Source: Collybiopsis luxurians FD-317 M1 | Taxonomy: Eukaryota > Basidiomycota > Agaricomycetes > Agaricales > Omphalotaceae | Direction: 5' to 3' | DNA: 64,000 nt | Assembly: GCA_000827265.1 (NCBI GenBank) | Contig: KN834863.1 | Span: 65,859-129,858 of the forward strand | Part shown: piece by piece, positions 1 to 9,483 of the stretch | Position numbering within the stretch: position 1 is the first letter of the stretch | Layout of the letters: each line of letters opens with the position of its first letter | Notes under the pieces: model-generated | Database searches by the model: none | Told to the model about the DNA's origin: nothing | The model's input: the letters and a program-made list of their open reading frames with translations, nothing else | Program-made: the position numbers and the translations under genes

Positions 1-786
1 TCAACTACTACGAGCGGATGACACCTCTGGGTCGGGACGTATGGGGTATCTACAACCCCAAATTCACGACGAACGATGAATGGAGTGGGGTCGAGTCGAT
101 GGCTGCTCACTATTCAAAGCTTATTACTCAGACGGTGGCCTCTGGACCTTTGATAATAGGAGGTAAGTTTGTTTCGTGAACTGGTATCAAACTTTTCTGA
201 TTCATGAACCTTTTTTTTTCATAGGATGGTCTTTCGGTGGCATTGCCGCTTTTGAGGCTGCTCGCCACCTCCTTTCGCTCGATCGAGACGTTCGAGGAAT
301 ACTGCTTATCGATCCGCCGAATCCCGTTGGCCACGTCCCTCTCTCAGAAGCCTTGATCGACGCCGTCTTATCCCAAGGAGGCTATAAGATCTCTTCCAAC
401 GCCTCCCGTCTCGTCTTCCGCCAATTCCAATTGAACTCGAGCATGCTGGGACGATATAGTAGTAAAGCCCAGCGAGATATCCTACCCCTCAAAGTTGCAT
501 TCTTGCGCTCTCAGAAAGGACTGAGTCTTCCGGGAACAACTGTCCCTGTGCCGGAATGGTTAGCTGACCGGAGCAATCCTCAAGCTGTTGTTGGCTGGGA
601 GTCTCTCGTTCGAGGGCCGATTGAGATTTTGGATATTCCCGGTAACCATTTTGAACCCTTCCTGCCTGCGAATGTAAGTCGTTCACCATGTTCCTTCGTT
701 CTCTTGTTGATGTTTTTTTTTGTTTCAAGGTTGAGGAGGTCTCCCGGAAAATTGCGCAAGGTTGCGACTACCTAGGTTGCCAGTAA
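1..786 (+). CDS. C-terminal thioesterase of a polyketide synthase-like protein (5' part outside window)
   Basis: Only the 3' end is in the window. Three exons (1-162, 225-673, 730-786) join in frame across GT-AG introns of 62 and 56 nt. The product is an alpha/beta-hydrolase thioesterase. The nucleophile motif GWSFGG is split by the first intron, LLIDPP lies on the strand expected to carry the acidic residue, and GNHFEP supplies the histidine. Phrases such as VYGI-NP-like 'VWGIYNPKF' and 'VPLSEALIDAVL' resemble TE domains ending fungal non-reducing PKSs (orsellinic-acid-synthase type), which release or cyclise the polyketide chain in the cytosol. An NRPS-like A-T-TE enzyme cannot be excluded because the upstream domains are not visible. 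No frameshift or stop is seen. Confidence 0.8.
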
Positions 787-1969
787 TGGTGAACAGAATT
801 TTTGTACGGGCTATTGTAGAATTTTTTCTTCTAATGTTTAGAGCGAATAATGGATTGGATACGTTTGTACATGAATAATGTATTTCTGATGAATTCCTGT
901 GAATAGAACTCTAATATGAGCAGATGGAACCAAAAAACTCATTTTGAAGGCTGGGAAGATACTCACAGCACGCAGCTGCCAATGATTCCCGACACCCATC
1001 TTCCCAAAGACCCGCGAACACTACTTCCTCTTAGAGTTCTCCTATGTACCAGGTTCTAATCTTGCACCACGCAATGCACATCCATGTCAGCTTTGAAACT
1101 CAGGGACGTCGTACTATATCAGGGAGATGAGCAGAGTTCATTTTGAGGTTGGGTTGGGATGTTGGAGGGTGCCGCTGGATTACCCTGGTCATACCGCCTA
1201 CTTGAATTTTGTTTAGAGAGCTGAAGGCACAGGCTTAAGAGAAGATGAAGATGCAACACTGTTGCTGATGGAGTACTTTTTGACCGTAGGCCGGCCGGCC
1301 AGCGAGCCAGCGTGTGAATTATTTGCGGCACGGAAGACGCTGCAGGCTGAAATTTGTAATTACATTTACAATAGCAGCCCAGATCTCATATGCGGCGTCC
1401 ACCCTGTGTTTGGATAATTTCTCAATCCCTAGCACCCTTCTTTGGTTCGAATGTTGAAACACTTCTCCATCCAATCAACAAGCTCAACAGCAGCTTCAAC
1501 TTTTTGACCTGTATTGCGGCGGTGCTGGGTACTCTACACCTTTCAGCAGCCTTTCGGCATCGAAGGTATAGACGGCCTAATCTGATTTACTGAATCAGAA
1601 GGTTGGTGATAAGTTGGAGTAGAGGAATGGCTCTGAATCAGATTTCCATAATCCCATCGGAGGTCAAGAATATCGATGACAAGCTGTAGAGCACCCTTGA
1701 CACCTGCATTGTCTAATCTTGTCCATATTTGATCCAGAGTTCATGAATGCTCCCCTTGAGGCAGAGCTAGGTCTGTTGACTTCGCATCTTTTACAGCTTT
1801 CTATTTGGCAAGTATCATATTAAAAAACCATCAACACGATCAGCGTGGATTACGCCGGTAATTTTACGCATGGAGAAATCGAAACTACCTAAGGACGGTA
1901 AGATGCAACAACGCACCGCATATAAAATTACGACAGAGGGTGAGGTTTGAGGCTAGACATTCGTACGCC
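787..1969. other. intergenic, no convincing gene
   Basis: No open frame here has family motifs or consistent splice phases. The minus strand between about 1380 and 1740 has short gene-like stretches (for example LQLVIDILDLRWDYGNLIQS) separated by stops, which may be a decayed gene. I could not identify it. Confidence 0.4.
1921..1928 (+). promoter_or_regulatory. TATA-like box of the vWA gene
   Basis: TATAAAAT lies 42 bp upstream of the ATG at 1970. A start of transcription near 1950 would give a very short 5' UTR, which is plausible for a fungal gene. Inferred from sequence only. Confidence 0.3.
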
Positions 1970-3259
1970 ATGCCTCACTTCTTCGGGTTATTCCCCCGTA
2001 GCAAACGCTCTCGAGCAGCGCAATTCGTTGACGATTCAAATTTGGATTACTTTGAGGAACCTTCAGAAATCTCAAGTAGCATGGTCAAGGATCTCCCTCC
2101 ACCTCCGTATTTTTCAACAGATCCTTTCAAGTCATCGGGTCGTCGAAGGAAACATTTTGAATGTAGGATCAATCTGCCGTTTTACACCTGAATCAGCTGA
2201 TTTGTGCACTTCGTAGCTCTAGATTTTCGAAAGCCTCTAGGCCAGGAATCTCTGGACGATGCACTACTTACGCTCAGAGCTTACAACATTATAATCCTTG
2301 TCGACGACTCTGGGTCCATGAGAAACCATTGGGAAGAAGTAAGTTGTAGACAGCATATCGAGCATGGTATACCGTATTTCTTATTCCGACTCCCACTTTG
2401 ATAGGCTGGAGCTGCTCTTGCTGACATTGTTGAAGTCGCAAGCAAATATGATCAAGATGGGATCGATATCCATTTTTTAAACACAACCGACTTGGTGGAG
2501 GAGCAGCATACAAATTTGACCGTATGTAGTACCTCGTACTTCCTGGGAGACCGTTCATGACTGACTGCCCATCAATAGAAACCGAGTCAAGTCTTATCCC
2601 TATTCAGATGTGTCCGTCCAGGTGGGCCAACGCCTCTGGGAGATCGGTTGGATGTACTTCTTAGAGATTATCTCGACGAAATCGAAAGTGCAAAGGCACA
2701 CTCCCCAGAAAAACTCAAAAAAATCAAACGTGCAAATTTTATTGTCATAACTGACGGCGCGCCAAGTTCGTGTTTCCTCCTCGAGTCCTCATTCATTTGC
2801 TTACCACATGCCATCTTCCTTTCCCTTAACTTTCTTGTATAGCTGATGAACCCAAAGAGGCAATTGTTGATGCCTCGAGGCGACTCCGCGATGGAAAATT
2901 TCCCCTAGCGCAAGTGAGTTACTAGGCCGCTGACTCAGTTTATAGTAATGCAACTCATTAATGCCTCACCTTTTCCGCAGGTTGGAATTCAATTTGTACA
3001 AATTGGACAATCTATGCGAGCCACCAAATATCTCCAAAAGTTGGATGATGACCTGGCAAAGGAAGATGGTGTTCGGGTAAGTCTTGCATAGCTCCTGAGT
3101 CACTGATTACAAATCTGGAATGTACATCGTTACTTCTGTTAGGATATTGTCGACACCACTCCATATTTTGGTCACAAGCTGACAAGGGATGTGCTGATCA
3201 AGATCATGCTAGGAGGAATCAATCGCAAATTTGACGAGCAAGTCATCCAGACAACCTGA
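1970..3259 (+). CDS. von Willebrand factor A (vWA) domain protein
   Basis: Seven exons join without stops across introns 2163-2216, 2339-2404, 2522-2578, 2766-2842, 2914-2980 and 3077-3142, giving about 300 aa. A basic, Pro-rich N-terminal ~70 residues (KSSGRRRKHFE) precede the vWA fold. The metal-binding MIDAS motif reads LVDDSGSM (DxSxS), and the later VITDGAP supplies the conserved Asp of the third MIDAS loop, so the metal site looks intact. No signal peptide or membrane segment is visible, suggesting a cytosolic protein-binding role. Stand-alone vWA proteins of this length are widespread in basidiomycetes and their partners are unknown. An upstream in-frame GTG at 1940 was not used because the ATG at 1970 suits a eukaryote. 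Confidence 0.85.
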
Positions 3260-3352
3260 GCTTTAGTCTACATAAACTTAATTTTATTCATGCTGTACCG
3301 AGTACTCTATTTGTATATCCTCGTTTGTGTAAGATATGAACGAGTTGCCTCA

Positions 3353-3760
3353 TTAGTGCTCCAGCTCCGAGTCCGCGAGGCTGTCGAGCTTTCCTTCAGA
3401 AGTTTCGATTTCTCCGACATAGAGTTTCAGGATTAATTTAATACCCATACAATCCTCCACCATGGCCATCAAGAGAGGGAAATCGTTCCAGAAGGGGATG
3501 AAGTTAATTCAGTGCTTGACGCATTTCGCTGTTACAATCGTTCGTGTCCGGAACGAATCGTCCTTATGCACGTTCTTCGCCATATCAGGAAGGCACCCGC
3601 TTTTGTCTGTTCGTCGGGTCTTGTTTAGGGCCGCTTCGGCCTCTCGCTTGCTTCCGGCAAAACTTCATTATGTCACCTATGTCTGCCGACTCCATCCGAT
3701 CTCTGGATTCCTTGCATTATTAGCTCGGGTGCTCATGGTAGGTATCTTTTCGTGATCACT
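3353..3760 (-). pseudogene. possible 3' remnant of an unrecognised minus-strand gene
   Basis: The last ~40 codons read as an open, hydrophilic tail (LYVGEIETSEGKLDSLADSE) ending with TAA at 3353-3355. Upstream on the minus strand, coding-like pieces occur in two other frames (MAKNVHKDDSFRTRT near 3580). Joining them needs frameshifts or introns I cannot place. Best read as a broken gene of unknown function, or chance. Confidence 0.22.
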
Positions 3761-4051
3761 TCTCTTTCCTTGCCAACAGTCAAGATGTTAGGGACAGTCA
3801 CAGTGATCGCTGAAACAGCTGCTGAAATGCCGCTGAAACGATGCTTAATTTATGAGAAATTTTCTTTCAGCGGCTTATTGGTTGAAAGTCAACTGAGATT
3901 GATCAAACAAAATTTAAAATACCCCTTTGTAGATAACTTGATCACTATCTAAGCCATGACCATATCAAATGCTGTCTAGTGAATGTCAACTTGCTCAAAC
4001 TAAACAGCTTGTACACATGCTCAGCAAGTTTTGCCACCCAATGCCACAGTT

Positions 4052-4199
4052 ATTGTTCACAATCTTTGATGCTACCAAACAAACAATTGTGAACAATCCT
4101 TTAGTAACTACTGGTGACCACTCTAAGATTAAGCAATGTTGCAGGCAGTTCCTGTTAGGGCTAGCTCTGCTAACATGTGGGAACTGTCTGCAACATTGC
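4052..4199. repeat. two adjacent inverted repeats (hairpins)
   Basis: ATTGTTCACAAT at 4052-4063 is the exact reverse complement of 4086-4097. Then 4133-4152 pairs with 4180-4199 over 20 bp with one mismatch (GCAATGTTGCAGGCAGTTCC against its inverted copy), with a further GTTAG/CTAAC pairing inside the loop. This looks like the end of a foldback or MITE-type element next to the telomere-like tract. Confidence 0.6.
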
Positions 4200-4240
4200 C
4201 AACAAATGGCTCTATTGGGAGGTCAGGTAGGCAGTTAGAT

Positions 4241-4330
4241 GGTTAGGGTTAGGGGTTAGGCTTGCTAGGTGCACCCGCAGGGTGCTTGTGCAAAGCACAA
4301 AAGGTTAGGGTTAGGGTTAGGGTTTAGGGT
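4241..4330 (+). repeat. interstitial telomere-type repeats (TTAGGG)
   Basis: Two short tracts of TTAGGG units, one slightly degenerate (4241-4262, 4303-4330), flank ~40 bp containing the small palindromes GCACCCGCAGGGTGC and TTGTGCAAAGCACAA. TTAGGG is the usual telomere unit of basidiomycetes. Here it is internal and embedded in transposon debris. Confidence 0.8.
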
Positions 4331-4970
4331 AGTTACATCTGATCTTATATATTTTAGGGTGGCTGTGACTGGTATGACCAAAGGATTGTGCACAATATAT
4401 GTTGCAGGGGCTTGTTTTGCAGCTTGCAAAGTTGCAAAGAAATGGGTTACTAGGATTCCATCTGGCCAAAGAAAGATGCTTTGGCCTGCATTCAAGTCAT
4501 CAGGAAAAATGCCCTATAGCCTAGGCACAGATGGGCTGTCCTCAGGCAGTTTAAGGCTTCTCATCCTGAGCTACATAGGCTGCCCAGGGTGTCAGAGGAC
4601 ACCCCCCTAATCCTGTGGAGCCTGAGGATGCCTGAGAAGCCCTGAAGATCCCTCAGGATCCCAGGGGATCTTTGAGGTGTCCTGAGGCTTCAACATATGA
4701 ATGTAAAATAATAAAATATACTTTCATCTGTTCTTCTACTTACTCTACTCTATATATCCTACTCTTGGACTGCTTCTTATATACTGTAGTATTGTATTTC
4801 ATTATATACTTGTAATGGTATATTGTCACCTATTACTTCAGTTTCCTAGTAAGTTATCACACTTAAAGTACAGTTTAATATACTAATGTAAGCTTTGTAT
4901 TGACTTAACATGCTCCAGAACAGTATATTTGTGTAGTAAAAGCCTATACATATGTACATAGTATATATAC

Positions 4971-5113
4971 ATGAAAGAGTTACAAATAATGACCAAGCTG
5001 GGAATTGAACCCAGGTCCCTGCCACTTTCCGGGGACAGTGCTCTAACCAACTGAGCTACTCAACCTTCTTAGTTCAACAGATGTGGCTTCACATTACACA
5101 CATCTAACAATAC
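4971..5113 (-). mobile_element. 143-bp tRNA-derived (SINE-like) insertion
   Basis: Copies B (near 8300) and C (near 53690, inverted) read straight from the ...TATATATAC-type sequence into AATAGG/AATAAG, with nothing in between. Copy A has 143 extra bp here, flanked by ATAC on both sides. This is an insertion with a short target duplication seen against two empty sites. Its centre is a tRNA-like body on the minus strand. Confidence 0.65.
4991..5065 (-). tRNA. tRNA-like sequence, probably not a functional tRNA
   Basis: An A box (TAGCTCAGTTGG) and a B box (GGTTCAATTCC) are present, with a good D arm (GCTC/GAGC) and T arm (CTGGG/CCCAG). The acceptor stem GGTTGAG/CTTGGTC pairs only through four G-U wobbles. 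The anticodon arm CTGTC/GGCAG closes a loop of 10 rather than 7 nt. That, plus its place inside a recent insertion, argues for a Pol III retroposon head rather than a decoding tRNA. I assign no anticodon. Confidence 0.5.
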
Positions 5114-5345
5114 AATAGGTTATAATAATATTATGCATGTTTTGACCATGGGAAAATTTTTTTTGATTCTAGACAGTTCACAGTGAGCTCATCATGTGAT
5201 TTATAAAAAAAGTGAAAACCTCTGCATAATTCCAATCAAATAAATGTTCTGGTTGTGCATTTACATAAGAATAATATATATTTACAATATAATTTTGTAT
5301 GATTTATAGCATTTAAAATATTTCTGCTTCTGGGATCCTCAGGGT

Positions 5346-5689
5346 ATTGAGTGCAGGATTATAGTAGGATTTAATGGCAATGTGGGGACAAAGCTAGAAT
5401 AGACAAATGAATGTATAAATAAAGGATATGGTAATAAGGAACATTGGTAGGTACCTAGAATAGACGAATGAATGTATACTAGGTACATTAGTTGGATGCC
5501 TGGTATATGCTATAAGTAATAAACTCACAATAAAGGTGATAGTCTTTCATAGTACTTGTAGAGTAAAGAGTAAGAGAGAAAGAAAGGGAAAAAGAGAGAA
5601 TGTTGGAATAAGTACTCTGCGGTAACCAGCAATCAGAAACATATTAAGTAAGTTCTAAATAAGGTAAGTAGAAAGTCTGTTAGGGGTAT
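5346..5689. other. AT-rich sequence without a gene; possible copia LTR region
   Basis: This lies immediately 3' (on the minus strand) of the copia RNase H remnant, where a 3' LTR would be expected. It has short repeated words (TAGACRAATGAATGTATA near 5400 and 5460), but no second LTR copy was found to confirm it. Confidence 0.3.
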
Positions 5690-6522
5690 AAACTCACTGT
5701 GCAACTACTCAATGCCCATAATATTCTGGAAATGACTGAATTGAATGCAACTGAGTGACTTGGTCATACAATCAGCAACCATTTGATCTGTAGCGATATA
5801 GATAATGTTAATCTCATGTTGTTCAATGTTTTTGCAAACAGATTGAAATCAATATGTTTAGTTCACATTTGGAAGGTGGCATTGGAGCTGAGGCAAATAG
5901 TGGATTGGTTATCACAGAAGAGAATGGTAGGTCCTTCCACAAGAGAAGGAATAAATTCATGAATTAATTTGCAGCACTAAAGCACTTCTTTTGCAGCATG
6001 ATTCAAAGCAACATATTCAGATTCTGTAGTGGATTGAGTGACAAGATCTTGCTTTTTGGAGGACCACAAGCTGACACCTTGTCCAAAAAAGAATACATAG
6101 CCACTGACAGATTTACAATCCAGGTTAGAAGTGAAGTTGACATCTGAATAGGCTTCTACAGTGAGTTCTTTGCCTCCCAATTCTAATCCCATGTCCAGAG
6201 TCTTGAGAACATAATGGACAACATATTTGAGAGATTTCATGTGTGTAGAGGTTGGATTGGACATATAATGGGAAAGGACAGACACAGAGAAGGTGATGTC
6301 AGGGTGAGAACTGTTAGAAAGGTAAATGAGAGAGCCCACTCCCATTCTGTATTGAGCTGCATCTTCAGTTGACACACCTGCAGATCCACACCAGATTCTG
6401 TAAAGACTTTCAAAAATGCCCAATAAGTGTTGGAGGCTGTTTTGCAAAGTTGAGACAATAACCATTTCGGCATGGTTTTTGGCTGTTAGGAAACAGACAC
6501 CTGCTGGCCGGCATCCTGGCAA
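5690..6522 (-). pseudogene. Ty1/copia pol remnant (RNase H region)
   Basis: The reading frame down to 5977 shows the copia RT-connection/RNase H block: YRMGVGSLIYLSNSSHPDI, a YVVHYVLKT-type segment, AYSDVNFTSNLDCKSVSGYV (catalytic Asp) and TQSTTESEYVALNHAAKEV. Beyond a stop the frame continues with ILFCDNQSTICL and TKHID, the classical end of copia RNase H, interrupted by further stops. RT, integrase and gag are absent. It is an old fragment, similar in type to the element at 56.7-64 kb. Confidence 0.85.
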
Positions 6523-7274
6523 ATGATCTTAGTCATTGCCCTGACCAAATTTGGAATATAGCACCAAAAGAGGCATATTTTGGGCACTTTGAGTGCTTAT
6601 TTATCATTTTGGTCATGCTTATAAAATTTCCTAATTAGGAAATTTACTTTACTATAGAATGACCCCAAAACAAAAGTTGTAGAGATGACTATTGTGATTA
6701 AATTCAATAGAAATTTCCTTATTTGGTACAAAATTGAGCTCAGAAAATGCAAAATACTTAAGCAATTGAGACTTTTAAAAGTCTAAAATGCCCATAAAAC
6801 AGGGTCTTAGCATGCCTACTGTGGTGATACAATGAGGGAATCTCAAGAATTGTGCTATTCCACCTTAAATGGGTTCTCCAACAGTAAGAAAGTCATTCAA
6901 GTGAGTGGACTATAGTATACTGAATCAATTGTATTAAAGTATACTGGTGTTGCTTCAGTATATATACTACTGCACTTAATGCCCTGCCATTGGTAGTGGG
7001 CCAACACTGCCGGGTGGCAGTTACTCGTGCCCTGTGAGGTGGCGCCGATGAGTATCTGGTGACTCAAATGCTGCCGCAACTTAGTCTAGACTCAAATGGT
7101 TTGTAATTCATTATCATGACAACAGCTGTGTCATCAGTATTACACCACTAATATAAAATTGCCTGTAAAGGATCAGGCACAGAATTCACCACCACAAAAA
7201 CTCGGCATTTCATTACATTCCATGCACTCATAATATTGAACTGTATACACATATGCTACAGAATCTCTTGATGA
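6523..7274. other. transposon debris without a gene
   Basis: AT-rich sequence. A 22-bp perfect palindrome lies at 6624-6645, and GTATACTG/AGTATAC repeats occur at 6910-6970. No coding frame with recognisable motifs. Confidence 0.4.
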
Positions 7275-8717
7275 CTGGGGAGGCAGTTCCCTCAGGATCC
7301 CTGGGAATCTTTGAGGTGTCCTGAGGCTTCAACATAGTATAAATGGGAAATAATAAAATATATTTTCATTTGTTTTACTTACTCTACTCTATATATTCTA
7401 CTCTTGTACTGCTTCTTATATACTGTAGTATTGTACTTGTAATGGTACATTGTTGCCTATTACTTCAGTTTTCCTAGTCAGTTATCACACTTTCAGTACA
7501 GTCTAGTGTTGCTGTAGCTTGCAAATAAGCCAGCTAATAGCTGGAGCCAATCAGGGGCTGGAGCTGAGCTGGTCAGCCAGCAGGCACCCTCATGTGAGCC
7601 AGCTTCCCATGGCTCCAAGCTGAATGTCACAGCTTGGAACTGGCTCAATTGTCAATCACCTTACAATCATCCAGAAATTCACTTCAGATCTCACATTTCA
7701 TCTTTTGGTTCACTGAAGACCCTTTCTTGCAGTAGTCTTTGCTTCTACCGAAAACTGCATGGATATTTAATATGTGTATCAACATACTTTCCTGCAAAAA
7801 ATACAGCTACAACTTTTAATCAACTCACATTTTGAGACTGCATTCAAATTACAGGCCAATTTGAGAGAATTTCGCCACATCACTATGGTATCCAAACACT
7901 GTCGCATGTCACTACACTGTGCCATGTCACTCATGTCATTACATCAGGCAACACAACTATGTCGGTCCACAGCATCCACTAAATGCTCATTCAAGGCTTA
8001 GCACCCCATACTTTTTGTTCACACTTGCCCTTATTGTGAAGGGCTTTTTGCATCTGGCTAGCCAGCTTGAAGTCAGCTTGACTCCAGCTCAAGTAGGCTA
8101 AAGCTTTTTCAAGTTGGCTCATTCCAGCTATCAAGCTGGCTGAGTGTGAGAGCTGCAGCTAGGTGAGTCAACTTGCAGCTAGGTGAGCCACAGCAACACT
8201 AGTACAGTCTAATATACTAATGTAAGCTTTTTATTGACTTAACATACTCCAGAACAGTATATTTGCATAGTACAAAGTCTATACATATGTACATAGTATA
8301 TATACAATAGGTTATAATAATATTGTGCATGTTTTGACCATGGGAAAATTGTTTTGATTGTAGACAGTTCACAGTGAGCTCATCATGTGATTTATGAAAA
8401 AAGTGAAAACCTCTGCATAATTCCAATCAAATAAATGTTCTGTTTGTGTATTTACATAAGAATAATACATAACTATATATTTACAATATAATTTTGTATG
8501 GTTTGTAGCATCTAAAATATTTCTGCTTCTGGGACCCTCAGGCCACTCTCAAACATTTTCCAGGGCACCTAGGAATTGACCCAAAACCTGGGAAGCCTAA
8601 GCATCCTAAGCAACTTGGAGTGCCTGAGAGTGCCTGAGGGTTCCTAGGTTTTGACCAATTTCCTGGGTGCCCTCAGGTTTCCTGTATTTACCTGGGCTTA
8701 AGGTACTTTTCCTGATG
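7275..8717 (+). mobile_element. CATCAGG-ended element, copy B (5' truncated, interrupted by a hAT MITE)
   Basis: It is similar to copy A from its CCTCAGGATCCC zone onward. The right end is intact and terminates with CCTGATG at 8717 (inverted terminus CATCAGGAAAAGTACCTTAA). The left terminus is not recognisable. The 698-bp hAT MITE at 7504-8201 is nested within it. Non-coding. Confidence 0.7.
7504..8201. mobile_element. hAT-type MITE with 8-bp target-site duplication
   Basis: The 698-bp unit is bounded by terminal inverted repeats TAGTGTTGCTGTAGCT and AGCCACAGCAACACTA. It is flanked by GTACAGTC on both sides (7496-7503 and 8202-8209). An 8-bp duplication and T/CAGTG termini are the hallmarks of hAT transposons. 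Copies A and C of the host element show the uninterrupted site. Subterminal regions are crowded with AGCTGG/CCAGCT words, probable transposase-binding sites. No transposase is encoded, so it was mobilised in trans. Confidence 0.9.
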
Positions 8718-9483
8718 GTGTTGCCCAGTCAATGACTCCATGCAGTGTGATAGTACAGTGGCAGAGTATCCCTTGTACTCAAAATAGATAAGATTTGAGT
8801 TGACTAACAGTAGAGAATGTTGAATGTTCTGACTGGACTCAGTTACTGGAACATTATACATTAATGTCAAGCAAAGAACAAGTTCTTAGTGAAGCAACAT
8901 TTTGCTGAGTCTCAGCAAGCTACTGCTGTCAAGTGCAGGAAAGAACAAGTTACTTTGCTCACAGTTAACCTGAGAGACCCTGGGAAAGACCTGAGAGACC
9001 CTCGTAAGCCTCCCAGAGAACCTCAGAGGAGTATCAAGGTATCTCAAGGAGCTCTCAATGTCTCTTAGGGCTCCTTTTTGTTCTCTGTAAACAAAATAAA
9101 TCTCCCCAGTCTGAAGTTCACAGCACTGAGATTATATTGAGGCTGACTTTTGTCAGCCTGTAAGTAACCTGTATGGCATCAGTACTGACCTGAGTATATC
9201 TAGTGCCAATAGTAATGGTTCCCAGAAGCCATAGGATTAGGGGGGTGTCCTCAGACATCCTTGGAGCCTTTGGTAGACAGGTTGCCCCTAGTATCCTCAA
9301 CTCTCAGGCTGATTTACAGTAGCCCTGGCAATGAACCCTTTTCTGGATGTAGTAACATGTAAAAATGAAGTTGGTTTAGTTTGTATAGTTACTAGATAGA
9401 TTATATGCAGTAAAGAAGAAAAAGTTCGGGAATGATGTTACGATTTTTTGCGATCCCAGTTGCAGAAAATATGACGCAAGATT
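8718..9483. other. repeat debris without a gene
   Basis: Low-complexity CCTGAG/CTCAGG-rich sequence. Around 9230-9300 a piece of the CATCAGG-element left part recurs in inverted orientation (GGGGGTGTCCTCAGACATCC). No coding signal was seen before the GMC gene stop. Confidence 0.45.

Larger units (their letters stand above)
4498..5345 (+). mobile_element. CATCAGG-ended non-autonomous DNA element, copy A (3' truncated)
   Basis: It begins with CATCAGGAAAAATGCCCTAT, the same terminus found (inverted) at the right end of copy C at 54172. It stays similar to copies B and C through a run of CCTGAGG-rich sequence and an AT-rich core. Similarity stops near 5345, inside the second CCTCAGG-rich zone, so the right end is missing. 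No coding capacity. It is interrupted by the tRNA-like insertion at 4971-5113. Confidence 0.7.

Noticed and set aside
1119..1331. 70-codon minus-strand frame
   Set aside because: Low-complexity Leu/Ser-rich, no homologous motif, no splice context.
4269..4610. 113-codon plus-strand frame across the telomere repeats
   Set aside because: It translates repeat sequence (LGLGLGF) and crosses the start of transposon copy A.
4991..5065. A functional tRNA gene
   Set aside because: The acceptor stem needs four wobble pairs, the anticodon loop is 10 nt, and the unit is a recent insertion.
6624..6645. 22-bp perfect palindrome as a regulatory operator
   Set aside because: It lies in AT-rich transposon debris with no nearby gene; no reason to assign function.
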